A DNA stretch of 15,838 nucleotides from Larix sibirica. Taxonomy: Eukaryota > Streptophyta > Pinopsida > Pinales > Pinaceae. The notes beneath the pieces were generated by a model. The model searched no databases, was not told the DNA's origin, and saw only the letters and a list, made by a program, of their open reading frames with translations. The translations under genes were made by a program, and so were the position numbers. How positions within the stretch are numbered: the first letter of the stretch is position 1; each line of letters starts with the position of its first letter. The stretch is from contig NWUY0300041887.1 in assembly GCA_004151065.3 (NCBI GenBank), positions 6,177 to 22,014 on the forward strand. Reading direction: 5' to 3'. This document shows positions 1 to 7,477 of the stretch, piece after piece.

Positions 1-700
1 TCCAATATTTGCAAACTTAGGATTTTCAGGGGACACAATGTTTACCTTTTTAAGCTTTAGTGGCTTCAAACATTTGTCAAGTGAGATATTCGATCCCTTC
101 ATATCATGAATTCCTTTGGTTTCTGGGATATGGATATCCCTTGGATCATCATCCTATGGCCCTCTAATAATATTGTAATTAACAATCCATCATTTTCTCT
201 ACTGTCACAGTCCACTGCGACAGATTAGACACTGGTCCAGGAATTTCTTCGAAAATATTTGCTTTAATGATTTGCAGGGCTGCATCTATCATCGGACTTT
301 CATCTTCATAATTAAATGTTTGCTTGAAAATCATAGTGAGATTATCCCACTCTGTAGTTCCTTGTCGAAGCTCTAGTGATGTATACCAATTCCTTGGTAT
401 AGTATCTAGTGTATGAATGAACATGTGGACCCACTCTTGCTTGGGTATATTTTTCCAAATTGCACTACAAGTATCCAGATGATCACCCGGGCTAGTTAAC
501 CCAGTGTATTTCTCCCTAACATGTGGAATTCTCTCACCAAACCGGATTTCTAAAAATCATCTGCACTGCGACCAGCCTGTTATAGATTGTTTATGCACAT
601 CCCACCATCTTGTTGGAGTTGCTTTCAGGGCCACATCCAATGCTAACAACCACTATTGTTCTGGTACCTTAATTTCAAATTCAACAATAAACTAATACAA
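1..700 (-). pseudogene. gypsy pol, capsid-like domain after the protease plus linker to reverse transcriptase (copy 1)
   Basis: The minus strand reads ATPTRWWDVHKQSITGW from about 640, then a TGA at 557-559, then an open stretch of about 125 codons down to 179. That stretch contains EWVHMFIHTLDTIPRNW and TTEWDNLTMIFKQTFNYE. The tryptophan-rich pattern resembles a retrotransposon gag/capsid fold lying downstream of the protease. This arrangement is known in some plant gypsy polyproteins, although the usual capsid is upstream. Positions 1-178 continue as a linker with GPEDDDPRDIHIPE-like acidic residues and a trace of the PKFANIGDYW motif that precedes reverse transcriptase in these elements. 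The frame is interrupted by the TGA and by small indels, so this is a relic. Function in the capsid or in the polyprotein linker is inferred from the pattern only. Confidence 0.7.
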
Positions 701-781
701 ATTAGGGAAACCTTCATAAGTAGGAAGGTCACATATCTCTTTGCCAACCCAACACAATGACTTTGTAACAGGAGTACATCT

Positions 782-1776
782 TCACATTGAAACTTCATGT
801 AGCATGTTCTTACAGTGCTTTAGAGCTTCACTTGAATCAAATGAGTAGGAGTTAACTCTCCACCATCTTAGCGTACCATCTATTATGGGATTAATGTAGT
901 CATTTATCCTATAGGATACATTGTAAATATTATCCAAATCTCGAGCATCATAATCTTCTTTTACTGGTTCGACATACCTCTGTCCTTTCGGTGAATCCAT
1001 AGGTGCGGCAACTCTTATTTCATCATTCTCAAATGAAAGCATCGTCTTCTTGAAGTTACTGAAAGTTTGATTTTGAATGGCCCAATCAATTCCCATAGGG
1101 GCGGGATATAGATTAGTATCATGGACAATCTCTATAACTTCGAAGTCTGCAAAAGTACACAGTCCCTCCACTTTGAGAGGGACCCCAACCATCCATCCAA
1201 ATGGTATAACTTTATGTTGATTGGCCAATCGCAGCTGAATAAGTGAACACGCCATCTTAGGCTTTCCCATGCATGTTCAGTCAAAATATTTATGTCTGAG
1301 CCCAAATCTAAAATAACAAAGTCCATATCATAGTCACCAATATGGGCATTAAGTCGCAGCTCCTGGATAGTCTTTGTTCTCTTTTGAATGTTATTTACAA
1401 CTCTTTATGGCCTCAATTCTTCCTCAGATTCTCCAATCAGCTTTTGCAGTTCCTGTAGTTCATTTTCATCCCTAATCAAATCCAAACAACTTTTCAAAAA
1501 GCTATGCAAATCCATTACCTTTCCTAGATTCTTCTTTGATACATAATGGTCAAAGCAAGGTGGCATATCATAGACAGGAGCTTCTTCAAATATTGGTGGC
1601 GAGGAGCATGTCGATGCACCCTTCATAAATTCATCACGATTTTCACAGAAAACCACCTTCTCCTTTTGGACATCAAATTGTGGCAGCTTCTGAGTTGTTG
1701 GTCTCACTCTTGGGTCCCATTGGTTATTAAGACTTCCTTTGTCAGCAATCATCGTGGCTCCCCCTCTAGTTACCAC
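782..1776 (-). pseudogene. gypsy retropepsin with N-terminal linker (copy 1)
   Basis: The frame 1776-1408 encodes a charged linker (FDVQKEKVVF, YDMPPCFDHYVSKK, ELQKLIGESEEELRP). One TAA at 1405-1407 interrupts it, and the same frame resumes into the protease DFVILDLGSDINIL. The catalytic triplet is D-L-G at 1300-1308, in place of the usual D-T/S-G. Copy 2 has the same D-L-G, so it is probably a trait of the lineage and not a lesion. A frameshift near 1270 moves the rest into the frame 1270-782: IQLRLANQHKVIPFG, TFADFEVIEIVHDTN, then MGIDWAIQNQ, the second conserved retropepsin block. The tail to 782 includes RYVEPVKEDYDARDL and the SSEALKHCKNMLHEVSM end. The enzyme would release gag and pol proteins in the virus-like particle. 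This copy is inactive. Confidence 0.82.
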
Positions 1777-1878
1777 AGCAACAGTGGGTTGCTTCGATCA
1801 TGGTTATGCTGAAATCTTCTGCACATTCTAGTTTTGATTTTGATTATGCTTCTCCCATTGCTTTGTTATGAGCTGCGA

Positions 1879-2370
1879 ACAATATTCAATATTATGGTCT
1901 AGTTCCCTACAATATGTGCAGGTCAAAGTGGGATTTGGGAAGTCTCTAGCATAATGTCCTGGAGTACCACAGTTATAACATATTACCTGACCTCTTCCTC
2001 ATCCAAATCCTCCTCATCCATGCCCTCTGAATCCACCTCGCGGCGGATTAAACTGTGCATTACTTCATTCAGCTTGATCTTCCCCTTTCAAGAGGAAAGT
2101 GTCTACAGTGCGCTCTATGAGCAACCAGTATGCTCGACAAGTCTTCTCATCATGTCTAACAGACCGACATAACTTACACCATAAATTTTGACAAGTACTT
2201 ACCATTTTCTATAGCAAATAACATTCTTTTGGTCGATGTCCTCAAGTTTGACAGATTCTACACCATACACCCATCCCAAGGTTCAACGGACTAGGATTTC
2301 CCACATTAAGATAATCATGGAAAGAAGTACAATGATCTTTTGCGCAAACCTCCTCTTTGCATCTCGTACA
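1879..2370 (-). pseudogene. gag nucleocapsid with five CCHC-type zinc knuckles (copy 1)
   Basis: Five boxes of CX2CX4HX4C spacing can be placed on the minus strand. Box 1 is at 2329-2370 (CTRCKEEVCAKDHC, with His replaced by Cys). Box 2 is at 2221-2262 (CRICQT-stop-GHRPKEC, with an in-frame TGA). Box 3 is at 2137-2178 (CKLCRSVRHDEKTC, intact). Box 4 is at 1939-1980 (CYNCGTPGHYARDF, last Cys replaced by Phe). Box 5 is at 1879-1920 (CTYCRELDHNIEYC, intact). A Gly/Arg-rich stretch (RGGFRGHG and GGFG-GRGQ, with stops) sits between boxes 3 and 4. Knuckles of this type bind and package element RNA. Most plant gypsy gag proteins carry one or two boxes, so an array of five is notable. Intact boxes coexist with broken ones, as expected in a decaying copy. 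Confidence 0.83.
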
Positions 2371-2880
2371 CCAAACTATAAGTGACACTTCCAATTTCAT
2401 AGCCAACTCAAGGTCCTCTGTCTGTGATGGAATTTCTACTGCATTAAACGAAACTCTGATATGAGGTAGTAAAGCGGCTATAAACCACTCCTTGTGTTGG
2501 ACGTGATTCATCGAAAATCTGACACGGGCCATCAAAGTCTTAAACCTTTGGTTGAAGTCCCAAACAGACTCATTTGGTGCTTGTTTAATTTCCTTCAGCT
2601 CAATAATACATTGTGACTCCGACTTCGGCTTCTTAAATTCATCTTTTAACCCGTCCTTAAGCTATGCTAAGTTTTTTGCTTGCTATCCGCCAATAACTTC
2701 TGAAAACTTCATAAACCAATCCAGGGCGCAACCCCAGAAGGTCGTAATTAATTGTGCCAATTTGACGTTGTCATCTTATACTTGTTTGACACTCCGTACA
2801 GCATTACATAAGAACCAATGATGTTCTAGGTCCTATGACCTATTCCCATTAAAAATAGGTAACCTCATGTCATCCCCAAC
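2242..2880 (-). pseudogene. gypsy gag capsid region (copy 1)
   Basis: The minus strand from about 2870 reads RLPIFNGN, then WFLCNAV, DNVKLAQLITTF and ALDWFMKFSEV, broken by several stops. After a TAG at 2662-2664 the frame is open for about 139 codons to 2242. It encodes FKKPKSESQCIIELKEIKQ, NESVWDFNQRFKTLMARV, HKEWFIAALLPHIRV and a knuckle-containing tail. The W-D-F-x-Q-R-F and EWFIAxLLPHI blocks are typical of the retrotransposon gag family in plants. Gag would assemble the cytoplasmic particle around element RNA. It lies just upstream of the knuckle array and far upstream of the protease, in normal gypsy order. Confidence 0.83.
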
Positions 2881-3295
2881 CATTCTAAACCTGTGGGATT
2901 TTGACTGACTTGATACTAATGGACCACTACTTATAGCCTTTCCACTTGGTGAAGTACTACTCTTGCCATTAACAATACTTTGACTTGTTTGGAAAAACTA
3001 TAATGAGTTACTATGTCTTACCTCAGTTTCTAGAGATGTACGCGTGATCGTGGGTATGTCGCAGCCTCGGGTCTGAGACAAATATGTAGGTTCTTCTTCT
3101 TTTGAAATGAGCTGGTACTCTTCCTTGTCGTAAGACTCTTCATCGAGTTGTGGTACTGGTTCACAGTCCCTTCATTCAGTCGCACTACAACCCTCTCTCT
3201 TTGTCTCAGTTCTCCTCCTCTTGTTCGACTTAAATCTATTCCCACTTCGCAGAAAACAACACTCTTTGTCTATCTCACTTTCTTCTCCCCTTATC
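2881..3295 (-). other. gag N-terminal/leader spacer (copy 1), diverged from copy 2
   Basis: This stretch lies between the leader ORF and the capsid region. It aligns with about 8090-8469 of copy 2 but has frequent single-base differences and indels. On the minus strand it is rich in Arg, Glu and Ser codons. No continuous frame survives here, although copy 2 has an open, acidic and Ser-rich frame in the same place. Plus-strand reading frames here are antisense shadows. Confidence 0.6.
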
Positions 3296-3367
3296 ATTTC
3301 AGCTCATTCCACACATTTACCCAAACCTTCCTCCATTCGATACCCATGCACATCACGCACAAATGCT

Positions 3368-3817
3368 TTACCCGTCGGCTTCCATTCGCATCACCCCTTT
3401 CTCACAAAGTAGCTTCTTGATCAACATATTTAACGATCTCTGGTACTTACCGCATGGACCTTCAAATAATTCTCTTTTTGTTTCACTATATGACTTAATA
3501 GTGTCAACAACAAATTCAGTAATATACCCCTCTAGTATGTTTTCCAACCAGTAATCCACTGCGCATGAAATCTTGTTATTCACACCTTTCAGTCGCTGTA
3601 TCAACTCAGGTGTACAAGTCCTAGGCTCACCTCCTTGGAAGTTCGTCTTTTGCTTAGTCATTCTTGCCAACCACTCATGCAATATCACAGGAAATTCCCC
3701 AAAGAAAACTTCATGAATATCAAAAAATATATGCTTATCTAACCACTTTTCGTCGTCCAACCGAGGGTGCTTGTTCTGTTCTTTAGCAAACTCTCTCAGC
3801 TTCTGATCTACCCAATC
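3368..3817 (-). CDS. leader ORF between primer-binding site and gag, unknown function (copy 1)
   Basis: This minus-strand frame of about 149 codons opens after a TAG at 3818-3820 and ends in TAA. The frame is also readable upstream of the TAG as MWLMWHPTKPDI, so the original protein may have begun nearer the primer-binding site. Seen in it are an N-terminal DWVDQKLREFAKEQ segment, aromatic-rich WLDKHIFFDIHEVFFGEF, EWLARMTKQKTNFQGGEP, and a basic C-terminal half with YITEFVVDTIKSYSETKR. There is no signal peptide, zinc motif or clear membrane segment. Its base sequence is identical to 8542-8991 in copy 2. I do not recognise the family. It could be an extra gag-side ORF of the element or a captured host fragment. 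The first in-frame ATG after the TAG is about 32 codons further in, at LARM, so the start is uncertain. Confidence 0.5.
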   Translation of the reverse strand, partial: DWVDQKLREFAKEQNKHPRLDDEKWLDKHIFFDIHEVFFGEFPVILHEWLARMTKQKTNFQGGEPRTCTPELIQRLKGVNNKISCAVDYWLENILEGYITEFVVDTIKSYSETKRELFEGPCGKYQRSLNMLIKKLLCEKGVMRMEADG

Positions 3818-3877
3818 CTAAATATCTGGCTTAGTTGGATGCCACATAAGCCACATTCCCTTTCGACACAAATCTAG

Positions 3878-3895
3878 GTCCCGACAACGGAACCA
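3878..3895 (-). promoter_or_regulatory. primer-binding site, tRNA-Asp-like (copy 1)
   Basis: The minus strand reads TGGTTCCGTTGTCGGGAC two bases inside the LTR edge. Known Athila/Tat-type plant gypsy elements use TGGCGCCGTTGCCGGGGA, complementary to the 3' end of tRNA-Asp. The match is strong in the TGG, CCGTTG and CGGG blocks, with a few substitutions. It marks the start of minus-strand DNA synthesis and fixes the element's orientation. Confidence 0.7.
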
Positions 3896-3897
3896 TT

Positions 3898-3905
3898 TGT
3901 TGGCT
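3898..3905 (-). repeat. eight-base remnant of the copy 1 5' LTR
   Basis: TGTTGGCT on the plus strand is identical to the first eight bases of the copy 2 LTR (9072-9079). The rest of the LTR is replaced, across an N at 3906, by an unrelated plus-strand element. Confidence 0.6.
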
Positions 3906-3906
3906 N
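3906..3906. other. single ambiguous base at an element junction
   Basis: The only N in the first 13 kb sits exactly where the perfect copy 1/copy 2 match stops and the plus-strand gypsy fragment begins. It may be a sequencing ambiguity or a contig join. Confidence 0.8.
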
Positions 3907-4179
3907 CTCGGCGGAAGAAGATACATCTGATTCTGATGCAAACACAAGCTCCGCTGAAGTATCAATTGCGAAAATTATATGTATTCAACAAATTCGTAAG
4001 GAATAAAATTTAGCGACACCTAAGAAGGATAATGCCCAACATAAGGAAAACTAGACAATCACAAAGAAATATATCCCACATTAGTTGAGAAGCTGCAACA
4101 ACCTTAAAGATGAACAACTCATATTCCAAGTAATAGAACCAAGGAATTCGGGGCCAAAGAGATTACAATTGACCGGGAC

Positions 4180-4572
4180 TATTAAGAATAAATACATCAC
4201 AATTTTAGTTGACTCTAGAAGTACACATAATTTGATTGATATCAACTGAGCAAGGGAACTTAATATTTTTGTGTACCTCACAAAAATATCAAAGCCTCAA
4301 CCATCGTTGAGCAACACATAGAAAGAGTAGGAAAATTCCATAAGGTATCATTGCAGATACAAAACCTAGACCTACAGCTTAATTGCTATGCCTTACCACT
4401 CAAGGAAGTGGTTATGGTATTAGGTGCAGACTGGTTAACATCGTTAGGAACTTACTCTACCAACCAACAAAAAAAAAACATGGAATTTAAATGGAATGGA
4501 AACAAGTACCGACTGTACAGATCACAAAGCTCGCCACCCAAGCAGAAAGAATCACAACAAAAAAAGGTCTAG
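4180..4572 (+). pseudogene. gypsy retropepsin fragment (plus-strand element)
   Basis: From about 4180 the plus strand reads TIKNKYITILVDSRSTHNLI. The catalytic D-S-G has become D-S-R (4211-4219). A TGA at 4247-4249 replaces an expected Trp, and a frameshift follows near 4280. The next frame then runs IVEQHIERVGKFHKVSLQIQ, VMVLGADWLTSLGTYSTN and KNMEFKWNGNKYRLY to a stop at 4570-4572. The LGADWL block is the typical second conserved segment of plant gypsy proteases. After the stop, the frames still hold hints of a pol C-terminus (LGQSFP and GEGNV) before the polypurine tract. The mutated active-site Gly and the stop make it inactive. Confidence 0.77.
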
Positions 4573-4688
4573 ACCCACGTCAAGATCAAAGAACCAGTCC
4601 AAACAACCTATCTCAAATTAACATCGAATCAAATCTAGGATGAAAGAGGACATCGACATACTCAGCTTTTAGGACAAAGCTTCCCTTA

Positions 4689-4701
4689 AGGGGAAGGAAA
4701 T
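4689..4701 (+). promoter_or_regulatory. polypurine tract of the plus-strand element
   Basis: AAGGGGAAGGAAA lies directly before TGTTACG. This is where a plus-strand primer polypurine tract abuts a 3' LTR in gypsy elements. Confidence 0.75.
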
Positions 4702-4947
4702 GTTACGAACATAATATTAAACAACATATAAATAAGAAGTAATAATAAATATATATAATCATAATTACTTAATTGACTAATAATATTATTAATTATTATG
4801 TAAAAGGACATGTCTCCTCAATTATTTGATGCCTAACTATATATAAGCGAGCCAATCATTGTAATAAACCACCATAATTTTTCTATTAATAATCAATTTG
4901 TAGGTTATTTTCATAATTCATGGGTTTTTTGAGTTTTAATCGGTCCA
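4702..4947 (+). repeat. 3' LTR, probably truncated, of the plus-strand element
   Basis: It begins TGTTACGAACATAATATT after the polypurine tract. It holds an AT-rich, partly palindromic U3 (4738-4800), a TATA box TATATATAAG (4838-4847) and an AATAAA signal (4863-4868). No matching end inverse to TGTTACG is visible before copy 2 pol sequence begins at about 4953, so the right part is probably lost and the end coordinate is approximate. Confidence 0.62.
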
Positions 4948-4952
4948 CGAGG

Positions 4953-5180
4953 ATTTAATTTATACGGACTTTGCTTAATTGGATTGGCACCTAGTTTCAA
5001 CGGAATTTTCATTTCTCCCAGGTCGCCAAAAATCCCTTTCATCTCTGAAAACATAGTAGGAAACAAATCTTGAAACTCATGCAACAAATCAGTGGTTTTA
5101 CCTACTGTTTCATCATCCCAATAATCTCCAATGTTTGTGAACTTAGGATTTCCAAGGAACCCAATATTTACCTATTAATC
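4953..5180 (-). pseudogene. linker and first residues of gypsy reverse transcriptase (copy 2)
   Basis: Read on the minus strand from about 5150, this gives PKFTNIGDYWDDETVGK, LLHEFQDLFPTMFSEMKGI, then GDLGEMKIPLKLGANPIKQ and SPYKLNPRG. The LFPxxFSEMKGI and PYRLNP-like blocks are the standard entry into plant gypsy reverse transcriptase. Homology ends abruptly after NPR at about 4953, next to the plus-strand LTR. The catalytic palm (YVDD) is not in the window. Confidence 0.8.
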
Positions 5181-5309
5181 TTCAACGGCTTTAGAAATCT
5201 GTCAAACGAGATCTATGATCCCTTCAGTTTCTAGGATATGCATATCTCTCGGGTCATCATCCTCTAGTCCGATAGTGATATTGTTGCATTCTATCATATT
5301 TTCAACCGT

Positions 5310-5780
5310 TGCATTCCACTACGGTGGATTAGACACTGGTATGGGAATTTCTTCAAAGATCTTCGCTTTAATGACTTGTAGAACTGCATCTATTATTGCA
5401 ATTTCATATTCATAATTGAATGCATGCTTGAAACTCATGGACAAATTTTCCCACTCCGCATTTTTGTGTCCAAGCTCCAACGACGTATACCAATTTCTTG
5501 GTATAGTATCTATTGTATGAATAAACATGTGGACCCACTCTTTCTTGGGTATGTTTTTTCCAGATCGCATGACAAGTATCTAGATTATCAACAAGACTAG
5601 TTAATCTAGTGTATTTCTCTCTGACATATGAGACTCCCTCGCCAAAGTGAATCTCTAAATGTCGTATGCAGTGCAACCAACCAGTTATAGAATGTTTATG
5701 AACATCCCACTACCTTGGTGGCGTCGCTTTCAAAACCACATCCAATCCCAATAGCCATTGTTGTTATGGCACCTTAATTC
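5310..5780 (-). pseudogene. gypsy capsid-like domain after the protease (copy 2)
   Basis: The minus strand carries DVHKHSITGWLHC, then HCIRHLEIHFGEGVSYV and REKYTRLTSLVDNLDTC in the frame 5676-5410. It shifts frame near 5560 to EWVHMFIHTIDTIPRNWYTS and AEWENLSMSFKHAFNYE (5570-5319). The pattern is the same as at 170-640 in copy 1, with one frameshift in a different place. The domain lies between protease and reverse transcriptase. It is probably a structural or linker portion of the polyprotein. Confidence 0.7.
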
Positions 5781-6720
5781 CAAATTCAACAATAAACTTA
5801 TCCAAATTAGACAAGCCTTTATAAGTGGGAAGGTCACGTACCTCTTTTCAAACCCAGCGTACTGACTTTGTAACACGAGTGCATCTTCGCATGGAAAGTT
5901 CATGTAGCCTGTTCTTCCAATTCTACAGAGCTTCACCAAAAATGATGAACAAGATCTAACGCTCCGCCAACTTATCATACCATATGTTGTGGGATTAGTA
6001 TAGTCGTTTATCCTAAAGGATACATTGTAAATATTATCCAAGTCTCGAGCATCATAATATTCCTTGACTAGTTCAACATACTTTTGTCCTTCCAGCGGAT
6101 CTAGAGGTGCGGCAAATATTATTTCATCATTCTCAAATGACAGCATCGTCTTCTTGAATTTAATAATATTTTGATTTTGAATGGCCCAGTCAATTCCCAA
6201 AAGTGCGGTATATGGATTAGTATCATCGACAATCTCTATAACTTCAAAGTCTACGAAGGTACACAGTCCCTTCACTTCGACAGGGACCCCAACCATCCTT
6301 CCAAACATGATCTTTTTTTTCGATTGGCTAACTGTAGCTGAATAGGTGACCATACTAACTTCGGCTTCCCCATATTTTCCCATGTCTGTTTACTTAGAAC
6401 ATTAACTTCTGAGCCCAAATCTAAAATTGACAAAATCCATTTCATAATCTCCAATCTGTGCAGTAAGTCGCAACTCTCGGTCCAATTTTTGTTCTCTTTT
6501 GAACATGGTTTACAACTCTTTCTTGCCTTAAGTCTCCCTCAGATTCACCAATTAACTTATGCAATTCTCGTAATGCATTTTCATCCTTAATCAAAGCCAA
6601 GAAAATTTTCAAAAAGCTATGTAAAGCACTTACCTTTCCTGGATTCTTCTTTGACACATACTGGTTGAAGCGAGGTGGCATATCATAGATAGGATGTTCT
6701 TCAATTACTGGTGGCTAGGG
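5781..6720 (-). pseudogene. gypsy retropepsin with linkers (copy 2)
   Basis: The N-terminal linker (MPPRFNQYVSKKNPGKVSAL and LHKLIGESEGDLRQERVV) occupies about 6681-6490. The protease follows: SILDLGSEVNVLSKQTWENM, with D-L-G at 6413-6421. After a frameshift near 6320 the frame 6383-5730 supplies GRMVGVPVEVKGL, TFVDFEVIEIVDDTNPYTA and LLGIDWAIQNQ. A charged tail follows (RYVE-like KYVELVKEYYDARDL, YNVSFRINDYTNP), then MVSW-like repeats. Base changes relative to copy 1 are spread over the whole region. The D-L-G is shared with copy 1, which supports it as ancestral. The copy is inactive through frameshifts. Confidence 0.82.
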
Positions 6721-6991
6721 AGGATGTTGATGTGCCCTTCATAAATTCATCACTGGGTTCAAAAAAACTCCCTTCTTCTTTTTGAACATCAAATTGTGGT
6801 GGCTTTGAACTGTTGGTCTACTCTCGGATCCCATTGGTTACTATGACTTCCCTTGTCATCACCTGTCGTAGCTCCTCCTCTAGTTACCACAACGACAATA
6901 GGCTGCTTTGGTCGCACTTCAGCTGAAATATTCTGAACATTCTGATTCTATTTTGATTATTCTTTGCCTAGCCACTTTGCTATAAGCTGCG

Positions 6992-7477
6992 GAAGTCTTC
7001 AATAGTATGGTCTAATCCCCTACAATATGTGCAGGTCGAAGTAGGATTCAGGAAGTCTCTAGCATAATGTCCTGGAGTACCACAATTATAACATATTACC
7101 TGACCTCTTCCTCGACCAAATCCTCCTCGTCCATGCCCTCGAATCCACCTCCGTTGATTAAACTGTGCATTACTTCTTTCACTTGATCTTCTCCCTTCAT
7201 GAGGAAAGTGTCTGCAGTGCGCTCTAGTGAGCAACTGGTATGCTCACAATTCTTCTCATCATGTCCACTGACTGACATAACTTACACCATAATTTTGAGG
7301 AGTACTTACCATTTCTGTACAAATAACATTCTTCTGGTCGATGTCCTCTAGTCTGGCAGATTCTACACCATACGCCCGTCCCAGGTTTAACGGACTAGGA
7401 TTTCCAGCATTAAGATAATCATGAAAGTTGTACATTGATCTTTTGAAGTGACCCTCTTCCTTAGCATCTATGGTACA
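6992..7477 (-). pseudogene. gag nucleocapsid with five zinc knuckles (copy 2)
   Basis: The same five positions as in copy 1 are found. Box 1 is at 7432-7477 (degenerate, WCT...EEGHF). Box 2 is at 7326-7367 (CRICQTRGHRPEEC, intact but in a different frame from its upstream neighbour). Box 3 is at 7246-7286 (41 bases instead of 42, so a one-base deletion splits CKLC from GHDEKNC). Box 4 is at 7052-7093 (CYNCGTPGHYARDF). Box 5 is at 6992-7033 (CTYCRGLDHTIEDF). The Cys-to-Phe change at the end of box 4 is shared with copy 1; that in box 5 is not. The Gly/Arg-rich segment (RGHGRGGFGRGRGQ) before box 4 is uninterrupted here. Confidence 0.82.

Larger units (their letters stand above)
1..3905 (-). 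mobile_element. Ty3/gypsy LTR retrotransposon, copy 1 (degraded, runs off the left edge)
   Basis: Read on the minus strand, this block has the order of a gypsy element. A last trace of LTR (3898-3905) and a primer-binding site (3878-3895) come first. They are followed by a leader ORF, gag with zinc knuckles, a retropepsin, a capsid-like segment, and the acidic linker that precedes reverse transcriptase at the window edge. It aligns segment by segment with copy 2 (position 1 matches about 5119), with many substitutions and small indels. The 611 bases 3295-3905 are the exception and match copy 2 exactly by eye. In-frame stops and frameshifts show it cannot make a full polyprotein. The 5' LTR is missing: only its last eight bases remain, next to an N at 3906. 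Confidence 0.88.
3907..4947 (+). mobile_element. second gypsy element fragment, internally deleted, with 3' LTR start
   Basis: This plus-strand fragment is unrelated in detail to copies 1 and 2. It opens with an acidic linker (EEDTSDSDANTSSAEV) and continues through a retropepsin (about 4180-4572). It reaches a polypurine tract (4689-4701) and an LTR start (TGTTACGAAC at 4702) only about 115 bases after the protease frame ends. Reverse transcriptase, RNase H and integrase are absent, so the fragment is internally deleted or derives from a non-autonomous element. The left end is the N at 3906. The right end meets the pol sequence of copy 2 at about 4947-4953. Confidence 0.75.

Noticed and set aside
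504-695. Plus-strand ORF of 63 residues
   Set aside because: Antisense shadow of the capsid-like pol segment, with low-complexity composition.
1546-2172. Plus-strand ORFs of 88 and 72 residues opposite gag
   Set aside because: Antisense to the linker and zinc-knuckle array. The Ser-rich composition comes from reading the Gly/Arg codons backwards.
3148-3554. Several overlapping plus-strand ORFs, matched at 8331-8728
   Set aside because: They lie antisense to the gypsy leader ORF and gag N-terminus. Their similarity between copies follows from the DNA identity, and they show no domain.
4081-4281. Minus-strand ORF of 66 residues
   Set aside because: It is antisense to the plus-strand gypsy protease, which has recognisable motifs.
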